Assembly (NCBI GenBank): GCA_028279645.1
Contig: JANQNJ010000012.1
Span: 1-51,860 of the forward strand
DNA from: Thermoplasmatota archaeon
GTDB lineage: Archaea > Thermoplasmatota > JAKEGO01 > JANQNJ01
Direction of reading: 5' to 3'
Length of the DNA: 51,860 nucleotides
Numbering within the stretch: the first letter of the stretch is position 1; each line of letters starts with the position of its first letter. The position numbers and the translations under genes are program-made. Below are positions 9,601 to 17,834 of this stretch, one piece after another. A model generated the notes under the pieces. The model made no database searches. It worked only from the letters and a program-made list of their open reading frames with translations, and was not told the origin of the DNA.

Positions 9601-10550
9601 CCTGTGATTACGCTCCGTCCACTATAGGCCAGATGAACGCCATCGCTCGATCCACTGATCTCTGATCCCATAAAATTCGTACCACCGGCCCATTCCAGAT
9701 AGGCCGCGGTGTCATCATGATCGTTGAAGGTACATCCGTCGATGTCAAGGTCCGAGGCATCGTAAACGAAGATGCCGAATGCGCCACCAGTGAAGCTCGA
9801 GCTCTGGATAAAGCCGGTATCAATGCGACGCATATCGATACATGCGAGATCGTCGGGTTGCTCCTCCCCCTCGGGCATGATCACCTCGAACTCGGTCGAA
9901 TCGATGATCAGGTCGTTGGAATCCCAGAGGAACAATCCGGTCGCTGCCCTTATCTCGGTGCCATTCAGGGTGATCTCGTCGATGTCCTTCGCGTAGATGC
10001 CGTATGAGCTTGCAGAGATGACCGTGTCGATTATCGACACCTCTGCACAGTCATCGAGATCGATCCCGGTGGACCCGGCATCGATGACAACGTCCTTGAT
10101 GAAGAGGTCATTGATATCGACGGCCTTTATTCCCCTTCCATCTTCAATGTCCAGGCGTACGATACTAATGCTTTGAATGGTCACATCCTCATGCGTGATC
10201 AGAACGATGTTCCCTGCGTCCGACTCTATGACCGTCGATCTTGCTCCGTCACCGAGGAGGGTCACCGGTCTGTCTATGAGGATCGATTCACCATAGGTTC
10301 CCTGGTGAACTTGGATCGTATCATGATCCTCGGCAGCCTGTATCCCCTCCCCGATCGTCTGGAACGGGCTGTTTTCAGAACCGTCGCCGCCTTCGGCGGC
10401 GCCGGCGTCGACGTGGATTTCATCCGCTGCGGCGGTTAGACTGAACAGAATAAATATAGCCAGAGCTGCGACGATGAGGCTCAGAACCGATGTTCTACGG
10501 GCTTCTGCCAACATAGCGCCTCCTTGGTCTAATAAATTAATACATTGCAC
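6615..10550 (-). CDS. Signal peptide, right-handed beta-helix repeats, CARDB-like region, membrane segment, tandem winged-helix domains
   Basis: Many NosD/CASH-type repeats; VPVVIGGVAIFSAIAATEIGKYALLLLLFPLYS; C-terminal MDICDYLLVNAGASLMEIKKGLNMKNGTLVYHLEVLKKEGFV... and ...LSQSQIARVVGVSRQLVNYHISELERSGEI. Confidence 0.8.
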   Translation of the reverse strand: MQCINLLDQGGAMLAEARRTSVLSLIVAALAIFILFSLTAAADEIHVDAGAAEGGDGSENSPFQTIGEGIQAAEDHDTIQVHQGTYGESILIDRPVTLLGDGARSTVIESDAGNIVLITHEDVTIQSISIVRLDIEDGRGIKAVDINDLFIKDVVIDAGSTGIDLDDCAEVSIIDTVISASSYGIYAKDIDEITLNGTEIRAATGLFLWDSNDLIIDSTEFEVIMPEGEEQPDDLACIDMRRIDTGFIQSSSFTGGAFGIFVYDASDLDIDGCTFNDHDDTAAYLEWAGGTNFMGSEISGSSDGVHLAYSGRSVITGSRFKDVDEAIELFQSSQTVISSNVLEGVETGIDCSRSNSVSVYDNSITGTAEEDVGRGISLVTSSMNIGSNTISDIEIGVKMAFSTISYFDSNVIHDTSRAIMADSLGGSVTDNELRDNEYGIWAEEISAMTMMGNELSSSTVGMEIGEIRSSVINDNSFTGMSRGIRTVSAIDATINDNRFQDIALGSIKISSGSTVTLDDNVFTSGGYGILITSVNGVSIDGASFSNIVHDKFDAIYIDKSIDLDISEIIIEERSDGIKIINSDQLDLDEITITVPEDQVIADSTGLAIIDSIGITVDEVHVKGYGTGILLEDVEAATITGAEIDGGSFGVSMTIGSSVKLSSAIIAESNYGVSSTSVDGLNIVKSTITGCNIGLDLATVTDIGINGNDIIDCTNTGVKIDRATAGAIGYNTITGSDGSGLEIWDGEGITLTGNVFRENDVGLRVDKGATLIDRNEFSGSGSAGIRLKYEADGCTISGNTITQNGDGIHIDGSDDHIITENIIHKNQVYGIRLEDGGGSVIHENAFLNNGNGTIAHAYDSGPTNKWRDVEGNYWSGRERSTDGGFADSVVYIDGPALAADFRPLSLIPDLKISDDVVAIALPDVGGDHTVFDFGTFTAYAGNDQELVWKDNGAIISTTRTFTHELAPGVHRLEVSLSGVRHRYASDTITFHVRAPDFQVVEGPVVTSGFVHFDEAETVITIVNAGDEEGAMTVRFYLDEAHRTHELHSIDRTLDAGEEATLGFTWNLDETGPHRIIYVIESDFEQHSQEGDSGYVWIFVEGIPPVEEPVVPDPESPSMVPVVIGGVAIFSAIAATEIGKYALLLLLFPLYSKLKKKDILKDKRMDICDYLLVNAGASLMEIKKGLNMKNGTLVYHLEVLKKEGFVHSIRNKGHRYFYLDRGKVASHWGESVAKFYPYPGENMNGEGSGERLRKSILRSIMGTPGLSQSQIARVVGVSRQLVNYHISELERSGEITVERTGYSTKCFVSSNLE

Positions 10551-10642
10551 CGTTTATAAATCGTTTGGTCGTTTTTTACAGGTATGTCAATCGTTGACAT
10601 ACGCCTGGAACGGCAGTTTACAGCCGTTTGGGGCCGATTTCC

Positions 10643-10972
10643 TTAGATCAGCTTGAACTCGAGGACGTTCTTTTCGTACATCTTTGTGGGCTCTATGGTG
10701 ATAAAGCGCTTTTTGCGGTCTGCGAGCGCTGGACCCATCCATTTCTCCATGACCTCGTAGAACTCGTTCCGTTCCTCCCTGGAGTCGGTTGGACGCACCT
10801 TTATGACGTGCAGACCGTCGTGTGCGAAGTGCCCCCAGAGCACTCTATCCTCAATAGCGACAAGGTGCCATTTTCCCACTTTCGGGAGCCGGTTCCTCTT
10901 GGCGGTGTTCGGCTGTCCGAGGTCGATGTACGGCTGCTTGTCGAAGTTCAGCTTGACGAAGTACTTGTACAT
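10643..10972 (-). CDS. Conserved hypothetical protein
   Basis: Start at MYKYFVKLNF preferred over 11053 because the upstream extension runs into repeat locus B. Confidence 0.45.
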   Translation of the reverse strand: MYKYFVKLNFDKQPYIDLGQPNTAKRNRLPKVGKWHLVAIEDRVLWGHFAHDGLHVIKVRPTDSREERNEFYEVMEKWMGPALADRKKRFITIEPTKMYEKNVLEFKLI

Positions 10973-11041
10973 CTTGTAGATCCCCCTTCTCTTGTGAGCC
11001 GGAATGGATTGGTTCTCATGGATATTTAATGATATCGCGGC

Positions 11042-11160
11042 GACGACGCCCACGCCGGGAAAACGCTTGTGGGAGAAGCCGATCTCGATTAGTGTAAGCT
11101 CGGCTTCTCCTTAGAGAAACTGCGGTTTCTCTACCCATGCTTCATATAGCTTGGACCCGC
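11042..11160. repeat. Dispersed 23-nt-type repeat with inserted double hairpin (locus B)
   Basis: Minus-strand units GCATGGGT...AAGCGTTTTCCCG and GCGTGGGCG; GAGAAGCCGA/TCGGCTTCTC and AGAGAAAC/GTTTCTCT inverted repeats between the two unit halves. Confidence 0.55.
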
Positions 11161-11250
11161 CCAACGGTCAGCGTCACGATCTCCAGCATATAAATATCAA
11201 TTCCGACAGATTAATAACCTGTCAAACCGATTCTTAATGGGGATGTTATC

Positions 11251-11631
11251 ATGGCATGGAATGTAAGATATCTCCCAGAAGAAGGCATAATCGAAGAGAC
11301 CTTCACTGGCTATGTGACCGCTGCCGAGGTGGGGGCAAGTGAGAAGGAATGCTTCAAGATCGCTGCCGAGAAGGATGTCTGGCTATTCCTCACTGATATG
11401 AAAAATGCAGACATCAAGGTGAGTGTAACAGAGATCTTCAATGTCTGCCAAGGGTATTCCACCGAGGAAACGAAGCGATCGATGAGGGTCGCCACCATCC
11501 GGCCGACCGATCACAAAGGAAGGGAATCAGTCGGTTTCTATGAGACCGCTTGCACCAATCGAGGGTGGTTCGTCAAGAACTTCGACGAAAGGGATGCCGC
11601 CATCGAATGGCTGCGTGGTTTCCAGGATTAA
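11251..11631 (+). CDS. STAS/SpoIIAA-like small protein
   Basis: MAWNVRYLPEEGIIEETFTGYVTAAEV...DVWLFLTDMKNADIKVS. Confidence 0.45.
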   Translation: MAWNVRYLPEEGIIEETFTGYVTAAEVGASEKECFKIAAEKDVWLFLTDMKNADIKVSVTEIFNVCQGYSTEETKRSMRVATIRPTDHKGRESVGFYETACTNRGWFVKNFDERDAAIEWLRGFQD

Positions 11632-11734
11632 GATCCGTTGAACAGGATAGAAGCGGACATCGAACCGATAGGTGGAGCTGCTCTCCTCAATGGCCTCGTG
11701 CAAATCTTGTTAATATTATCTAATAAGAGATCGG

Positions 11735-11905
11735 CGTACGACGACGCCCTCGCTTGGAAAACGCTAGCACCCATGCTAGCATTCAGTTGGGACCCGCCCA
11801 CTACGGATCCCGCGCTTGGAAAACGCTTTGACCCATGCCGGGAAAGCAAATACACCCTCGCCTGAATGCAGCTTGCACCCGCGCCTCCGCCTAACGGTTT
11901 CAGGG
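11735..11905. repeat. Dispersed degenerate 23-nt-type repeat (locus C)
   Basis: Minus-strand units GCATGGGTGCTAGCGTTTTCCAA, GCATGGGTCAAAGCGTTTTCCAA, GCGCGGGTGCAAGCTGCATTCAG. Confidence 0.55.
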
Positions 11906-11957
11906 CAAGATTAAAAACGGACGGAACGATTGTACATCAGATACAAGGTGATGCATC

Positions 11958-12362
11958 ATGGAAGCGGACCTCGAGCTGATCGGAAAGTTCCACGGGCATG
12001 TCGGACCGTACGTAGTGCTGGGATACAGGATGGGGCAGCTCGCCAGTGAGCAGCTCGGCTCCAGCGCCTTCGACAAGACCGTGACCGTGTACACCGGTAC
12101 CAAGCCGTCGTTATCATGCCTGATAGACGGTATTCAGATCGGGTCGGGATGCACGCTGGGCAAGGGCACGGTCGAGGTGGTCGATGAGAAGGTGGCCAAG
12201 GCCGTATTCAAGGGCAAGGTCGAAGGAGAGGTGACCATCACCTTGAAGCAGGAGATCTCCGACAGGATCAAAGAGGTGTTCGAGGCCCACACTGGAGAGG
12301 AATACTCCGAATGGATCATGAACGCTGGCTACGACGAACTTTTCGATATCGACGTTTACTAG
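11958..12362 (+). CDS. FmdE-family protein (formylmethanofuran dehydrogenase subunit E-like)
   Basis: KFHGHVGPYVVLGYRMG...CLIDGIQIGSGCTLGKGTV. Confidence 0.75.
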   Translation: MEADLELIGKFHGHVGPYVVLGYRMGQLASEQLGSSAFDKTVTVYTGTKPSLSCLIDGIQIGSGCTLGKGTVEVVDEKVAKAVFKGKVEGEVTITLKQEISDRIKEVFEAHTGEEYSEWIMNAGYDELFDIDVY

Positions 12363-14707
12363 AACGAGCTCAGACCGTTCTCCTTCCAGTAGGTTCCCGA
12401 CTCTCGGTATATTGTAGTCACCACAACATGATACGGGACGTTGTCGCCGTCGTCGGTGCTGCCGGTGCCGACGAACAGTTCCCCTGCGTCCCGGATGCCG
12501 TCGTCGTCGAGATCGATCTGAATATGCTCGACGCAGTCCATTTCTCCTGCCTCCTGGATATAATAATTGTAGCGCGCGCCGTTGGTCCCGTCGGTGAACG
12601 TGTAGCCGGCGTACAGGTCGGCGGTCCCACCGGTGTTGTTCCAGTACACGGTCAGGTTCAGGTACTCCATGTCCGTTGTGATATCGATGGGCTGGTAGTC
12701 GCGGAACGCTCCGTCGCTCGAGCCGTCCCATTCGAGGTCGACGCGCTCGGCCCTGAGATCGACATCGAGCTTGTCGGATACCCTCCACATGAGGTCCTTC
12801 GACAGGTTCAGCGCCTCCCAGGACGGAAGGACACCTGGCTGATATAGACCGTCCTGGTACATGTCGATGGCCTCGTCGATGAGGCCGAGCACCCTTTCGG
12901 AATCCTGATACCATTGTCCGGAGATCGCGTTCCTGCCCTTGGATAACAGCATCTCGTAGACTATGTCGACGTTCCGCCGGGCGTCGTTGGTGTTCTCCAT
13001 GATGTGGCCCCGGGCGATCTGGTCCATGTCGAGTCCGTCGCATCGATATGTGTGGGTGCGGTACGACATGATCGTGGCGCTCTGGTCCCACAGCCAGTGC
13101 TGGGCGCTCCTGTAGTCGCCGTCGGTCCCGTCCGTGCCGTGGCTCCTGATATAACCGTCATGGGGATGATGCAAGCCCCAGAAGTGGCCGCACTCGTGTG
13201 CTCCCGTCGATGTCCATGGGAACACGCCCTCGCCTGGAGCATCCCAGTCCTCTGTCCGCCTGTGGAACTCGTTGTTGGACTGGAGCACGCCCCAAGGCGT
13301 CCCGTCCGGCGAGTTCATGGCCACACCCTGTGGAGCGACGGGCGCTGCAAATGTATAATGGCTGTCCTCGAACTGGACGAACCCGGCGAAGATGTTGAAT
13401 GCTTCCTTCGGTCCCAGATAGTACTGGTCCCTGTTCGTCTCGACCTGCCTGATGACCGGCTGGGCGTTGACGTACGTGTAGCCGCCGTCCTCCTTCCCCT
13501 GCTCCAGGGCGTTGTACATCCCGTGGTCGTCGTTGGGCAGATCGTAGATGTGGACCTCGCCGTTGATCGTGCACCAGGGGAACGATTGATTGAGACGGTT
13601 CATCATGTCCTCGAAGTCGAGCTCGATCCTGGCGTCCTGTACAACCCCCTGCTCGTAGTAAACGTGGGCGTTGATGTAGTATTCGTCGGCGAACTCGGGA
13701 TGGTAGATGTATGACGGCGAGAATCGGAAGTTCAGGGCGTAGTGAAGGTCTCGGGCGTTGTTGTCGTTGAAGTCGTCGACGTTGAACGTCCCTGGTGCAT
13801 AAGCAGGAACAGGATTGCCTATATCCCATATCGGCGGGTCGTCGTCGGCTGAGCCCCACATCAGGTCGTCGTCGACGACCTCGTAGAAGTTCGGCGCCGC
13901 ACCGACGTCGAGCCAGAGGAAGCCGTAGTCGCCTCCCCACGACCTCATTGTGTGCACGCCTCTCCGTATCCAGTCGGCCTCGTAGAACTTGTAATAGTGA
14001 TACTTGTCCACCGGCAGGACGTTGCCGAAATCGGATTCCATCCTGGTCCAGGAGTCGATGAGGAAGTAGGTATAGGAGTTGGACTCGAACTCCAGGCCGT
14101 AGTTCGAGCGGTTGGAATCGATCCACTGCTCCAGTTTGACCGCGTCTATGAACTGGACGTTCTCGTCGACAACGATGCGGTTGTGGTGGGCGTGAAGAGG
14201 ACGGGTATCGTACTCCTTGAGATACTCGTAGTTCTCCTCGTCCATGTGGACGCGCCCCTCATCTCCCAGATCGCCCCATTCGGATACGCTGTCGGCGTAG
14301 TTGAACAGGTCCTGCGCGAACTCGTCGGGTGCGGTATGGAACGTGAAGTTGTAGTGCATCAGCTGCGGCTCATGGAACCGCGGGAATCCGTTGATGGCCG
14401 ACCTGATCGTGTCCACCGGCCTGTATTCCGTTGGCAGACGGTCTATCATCACCTGCTCATCGATGACCCCGTCCTCGAACCCGACCAGGACTATGTGGTA
14501 CTCCATCCAGTGCTCGATCACCTGCGGCGACCTGATGCCGTGAGTGGGGAGCTTCCTGCCCTTGCTGTCGCCGTCGTCGGGACTGTACGCCCACATCGCT
14601 GCAAGGATGAGCATGAGCACGACGAAGACAGGCAGGGCTGCCTTCTTGAGGTTCATTCCCTCCACGACCTCTGCCTCTACGATGACGTCTTCCCCGCTCT
14701 CTGACAT
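12359..14707 (-). CDS. Membrane-anchored, surface-exposed metzincin-like zinc metalloprotease
   Basis: N-terminal TM AALPVFVVLMLILAAMWAYS; HECGHFWGLHHPH matches HEXXHXXGXXH. Confidence 0.7.
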   Translation of the reverse strand: MSESGEDVIVEAEVVEGMNLKKAALPVFVVLMLILAAMWAYSPDDGDSKGRKLPTHGIRSPQVIEHWMEYHIVLVGFEDGVIDEQVMIDRLPTEYRPVDTIRSAINGFPRFHEPQLMHYNFTFHTAPDEFAQDLFNYADSVSEWGDLGDEGRVHMDEENYEYLKEYDTRPLHAHHNRIVVDENVQFIDAVKLEQWIDSNRSNYGLEFESNSYTYFLIDSWTRMESDFGNVLPVDKYHYYKFYEADWIRRGVHTMRSWGGDYGFLWLDVGAAPNFYEVVDDDLMWGSADDDPPIWDIGNPVPAYAPGTFNVDDFNDNNARDLHYALNFRFSPSYIYHPEFADEYYINAHVYYEQGVVQDARIELDFEDMMNRLNQSFPWCTINGEVHIYDLPNDDHGMYNALEQGKEDGGYTYVNAQPVIRQVETNRDQYYLGPKEAFNIFAGFVQFEDSHYTFAAPVAPQGVAMNSPDGTPWGVLQSNNEFHRRTEDWDAPGEGVFPWTSTGAHECGHFWGLHHPHDGYIRSHGTDGTDGDYRSAQHWLWDQSATIMSYRTHTYRCDGLDMDQIARGHIMENTNDARRNVDIVYEMLLSKGRNAISGQWYQDSERVLGLIDEAIDMYQDGLYQPGVLPSWEALNLSKDLMWRVSDKLDVDLRAERVDLEWDGSSDGAFRDYQPIDITTDMEYLNLTVYWNNTGGTADLYAGYTFTDGTNGARYNYYIQEAGEMDCVEHIQIDLDDDGIRDAGELFVGTGSTDDGDNVPYHVVVTTIYRESGTYWKENGLSSF

Positions 14708-14797
14708 ACGAATCGAAGTTAGTTACCTTCTTTAATATATATTTTGGTAAAGAGGTTCTGTGAATGTACCCTGACGATCCATTATTGATGGCGATTC

Positions 14798-14824
14798 GGC
14801 CTGGCGGCATACAGCCGCCAGGCC
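14798..14824. repeat. Perfect 11-bp inverted repeat, intergenic
   Basis: GGCCTGGCGGC-ataca-GCCGCCAGGCC. Confidence 0.7.
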
Positions 14825-14993
14825 TCGCGGTCCGTAACCCATCGAAACGTACTGGACATGTGCAAATCGACCAACAGATTTATATCAGTGAACATCAACA
14901 ATAAATACCAGCAGGGGGATAACTGGATACGTGGGGGATCCTTAGTTGATCTGTGATCATATTTCCTCATGGGAGACTATATGGCTGCCGTCG

Positions 14994-15323
14994 ATGAAGA
15001 GGGAGGACCTCAGCACGCTGCAGTCCTACAGGTACTGCCTCCATTGCGGTCAGGTGAGGGAGCGGACGGGTAGGCCGTTCGGCTACTTCATCGACTGCCT
15101 GAAGGAGGTCCAGTTCCAGCTCGGTCTCAGAGGAAGGAAGTTCGGAACGAGGGCGTTGACAGAGGCGGAGAACAGGCTGGCGGTAAGGGAGATACAGGAG
15201 TCGGTGATCTATGCCGACCCCTACGGGGTCCGGTTCGAATGCCAGTGCGAGGCCTTCACCGAGATGATCAGGAGGTACAGGCCCGGGGTCCCCGAGAGCC
15301 TGATCGAGGACATACTGTGGTAG
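14994..15323 (+). CDS. Hypothetical protein with CxxC
   Basis: MKREDLSTLQSYRYCLHCGQVRERTGRPFGYFIDCLKEV. Confidence 0.45.
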   Translation: MKREDLSTLQSYRYCLHCGQVRERTGRPFGYFIDCLKEVQFQLGLRGRKFGTRALTEAENRLAVREIQESVIYADPYGVRFECQCEAFTEMIRRYRPGVPESLIEDILW

Positions 15324-15415
15324 GCCGCCGGGACAACCGATCCCGATGTTGGGAGATGAGGAGAAGGCCGGAGGTCCCAGCGGATGCCATGGTCAATTAA
15401 TCGGGAGGAAATAAA

Positions 15416-15811
15416 ATGAGCGATAACAAAGAACAGCCGTTCCAGGTGAGATATTCGAAGATGCTTCTACTTGAAAGATACAGTGCGTACAAGAAGGGAT
15501 TGTTCATTGCAGGTCTGATATTCTTCATATTGACTGTGATCATGGCGTTCTTGCACTGGTTGCACTATAACGATCATGTATACTGGGATTTTGATAGTGT
15601 GTTCGATATCTATCTCATGTACCGTGTATTCTCGGCCTGCATGATCTTCACCATCTTCATAACGGTCATGAAGATGTTCGAACTGAATATCGATATGCAG
15701 CGAATGGACTCGGACCCGCGGGGAGAGTTCGTTGTGGACGCGAAGAGAGGGGCGCATTACAACTATCATCAGGTCCACGATGAGACGCGGGGGCGGGGGC
15801 CGGGGCGGTGA
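15416..15811 (+). CDS. Membrane protein, two TM
   Basis: Hydrophobic segments; FITVMKMFELNIDMQRMDSDP resembles the 17334-17834 product. Confidence 0.5.
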   Translation: MSDNKEQPFQVRYSKMLLLERYSAYKKGLFIAGLIFFILTVIMAFLHWLHYNDHVYWDFDSVFDIYLMYRVFSACMIFTIFITVMKMFELNIDMQRMDSDPRGEFVVDAKRGAHYNYHQVHDETRGRGPGR

Positions 15812-15851
15812 GCAAAAGACACATCAATGACCAGAACGTTCTGGAGATCGT

Positions 15852-16130
15852 ATGCCCGTCCTGAAGAAGACGAAGAAGCGAGAGGAGCTCAACGAGATCC
15901 TCAAGGCGTCGTTCAAGAAGTGCCCGCAGTGCGACGGCGAGCTGGAGTTTGCCTACTTCGGGACAGGCTACCCGTTGATGTACGGCCAGCTCGACAGGAT
16001 GTCCGGCGTCAAGAGGCCCTTTATCATATTGTCTGGACTTGGTGGCCCGATCCAGGCTGTGCCTGCTGCGCTGTGTAGACATTGTGGTATAGTTATAGGA
16101 CAGGTAAGGGACAAGGACGAACTTGTCTGA
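15852..16130 (+). CDS. Small zinc-ribbon protein
   Basis: KCPQCDGELEF...LCRHCGIVIGQV. Confidence 0.6.
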   Translation: MPVLKKTKKREELNEILKASFKKCPQCDGELEFAYFGTGYPLMYGQLDRMSGVKRPFIILSGLGGPIQAVPAALCRHCGIVIGQVRDKDELV

Positions 16131-16142
16131 TCCACAGGAGAG

Positions 16143-16421
16143 ATCGATATCTCAAAGAAGGAAACACGGGAGGAATACAGGGAGGAGCTCGAAGCGTCCT
16201 TCCAGCGATGTCCCAAATGTGGAGGTCCTCTGGAGGATGGCTATGTCGGTTCAGGTTATCCGATCGCCTGGGGGAAGATCGGTAAAGCGGGTTTCTTCAA
16301 GAAGCCCTATGTTCGACTGACCTACTTCTGGGCGCCGATCAATCAGATCCCGACCTTGCTCTGTCGCCGTTGCGGCATCATCATCGGACAGGTGAGGAAG
16401 GGGGGCGAGCTGAGCAAGTAG
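16143..16421 (+). CDS. Tandem zinc-ribbon paralog of 15852-16130, no canonical start codon
   Basis: IDISKKETREEYREELEASFQRCPKCGGPLEDGYVGSGYPIAWGKIGKAGFFKKPYVRLTYFWAPINQIPTLLCRRCGIIIGQVRKGGELSK; absent from ORF track; AGGAGAG just upstream. Confidence 0.55.
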   Translation: MDISKKETREEYREELEASFQRCPKCGGPLEDGYVGSGYPIAWGKIGKAGFFKKPYVRLTYFWAPINQIPTLLCRRCGIIIGQVRKGGELSK

Positions 16422-16438
16422 TGTGATCTGGAGGTTCA

Positions 16439-16993
16439 ATGATCGATCAATCGCGGTTTCGAGATATGTTCATCCTGATCACAATATGTTCGATACTTAT
16501 GGTATCAAGTATTGGCTGCATCGGTTCCGATGACGACGACGAACCGGACCGCTATCACAATCTTTCGATCACGCTGGTCCCGAAGGACCTTGCCGAGAAC
16601 GGGTCCGAGAACTACACCGTGATCCTGCCTTTTCCTCTCGGCGACGATGATGTCTTCTTCTATCTGAACCGTTCGTTCGTCTTTCCTGGCCTGAGCCATC
16701 TGGAATACTACGTCCATGGAAAGGACCAGATCCGGTTCGAGATCGGCGAGAACGTCTCCTTCGAGATCGTCTGCGATTATCACAAGTTCGTGGATAAGGA
16801 CGATGTCTACAGGGACGGGTCTGGTCCTCATAAGAAGTTCAACATCTACTATTCAGGCGATTACGACTCTGTCGAGGTCTATTACTTCGAACGATTCGTT
16901 CGAGACACCGAGCTCATCGAGGCGCAGAAGGAGACGACGATAACATCGGGCTGGACCGAGATCAAGACGGAGTACAAGCACCGGGTCGATTGA
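16439..16993 (+). CDS. Putative lipoprotein
   Basis: Signal with lipobox-like SSIGCIG. Confidence 0.55.
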   Translation: MIDQSRFRDMFILITICSILMVSSIGCIGSDDDDEPDRYHNLSITLVPKDLAENGSENYTVILPFPLGDDDVFFYLNRSFVFPGLSHLEYYVHGKDQIRFEIGENVSFEIVCDYHKFVDKDDVYRDGSGPHKKFNIYYSGDYDSVEVYYFERFVRDTELIEAQKETTITSGWTEIKTEYKHRVD

Positions 16994-17072
16994 TCCCGGG
17001 GTTGTAAGAAGCACCGCTTCTCCACTGATTAAGTGACGATGAAGCCATCCTTTCGGGCATGCTGTATATGAG

Positions 17073-17183
17073 GTGCCGGAGGTCGGGGTGGGGCTGGTAG
17101 GCGGAACGATCCTCGGCGGAGCGGCACTCTGGATATTCAAGAAATGGAAGGACTCCCGGAACAAGAGCGGATCGGAGAGGTAA
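17073..17183 (+). CDS. Small single-pass membrane protein (36 aa)
   Basis: MPEVGVGLVGGTILGGAALWIFKKWKDSRNKSGSER, GTG start. Confidence 0.35.
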   Translation: MPEVGVGLVGGTILGGAALWIFKKWKDSRNKSGSER

Positions 17184-17186
17184 TCG

Positions 17187-17303
17187 GTGAAGGAGAAGGC
17201 TATTATCGTTGGAGGTGCTATATTCGTTCTGCTGGTATCATGCTTCATGATCAAGGTCTGGCGCGAGGCGAAGCGTCAGAAGGTCATCGTTGACGATCCA
17301 TAG
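17187..17303 (+). CDS. Small single-pass membrane protein (38 aa)
   Basis: MKEKAIIVGGAIFVLLVSCFMIKVWREAKRQKVIVDDP, GTG start. Confidence 0.4.
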   Translation: MKEKAIIVGGAIFVLLVSCFMIKVWREAKRQKVIVDDP

Positions 17304-17333
17304 AGGAAGTAATTTCAATAGGAGGTTAAAACA

Positions 17334-17834
17334 ATGGAGAGAAAGAACGTCTCTCAAGAGAAGGAGAAGGCCGGACAAGTGGACGGTCAAAATTCGAAAG
17401 TGAAATGGGATAAGAAGAAAACAGACGAGGTAGATCTGGGCTCCCCGATCGACATCCCTAAGCTGAAGCTCGTGTACAGTTACACCAAGGACAAGGAGCT
17501 GCTGGAACAGATCGGATTCACAGCGATCGCATTGACCCTGATCCTGTCCCTGTTCAGGGTCGGATATACCACGCTTGGGACAGCGACCATGACCCAGCTG
17601 CTCATCGTCGATCTCATCATCCTGATAACTTTCCTGATCTTCCTGATGGTGCTGTTCCAGATATTCATCAAGATGTTCGAGCTGCACCTCAATCTGGTCC
17701 GGTTCGAAGCAGTACCCGATAGCCGTGATACAATACTTCAGCCTCGACTGGACCCCCGAAAGAGAATAACGAAAGGAGCGAATGATTACCTTGAAATTGA
17801 TCCCGTTCGATACGAGAGAACACAGGGTCTCTGA
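17334..17834 (+). CDS. Membrane protein, two TM
   Basis: Two TM; IKMFELHLNLVRFEAVPDS. Confidence 0.5.
   Translation: MERKNVSQEKEKAGQVDGQNSKVKWDKKKTDEVDLGSPIDIPKLKLVYSYTKDKELLEQIGFTAIALTLILSLFRVGYTTLGTATMTQLLIVDLIILITFLIFLMVLFQIFIKMFELHLNLVRFEAVPDSRDTILQPRLDPRKRITKGANDYLEIDPVRYERTQGL

Noticed and set aside
12114-14126. Minus-strand ORFs of 325 aa (12114-13091) and 322 aa (13158-14126)
   Set aside because: Alternate frames within the metzincin-like gene; Arg/Pro-rich frame-shift-like compositions.
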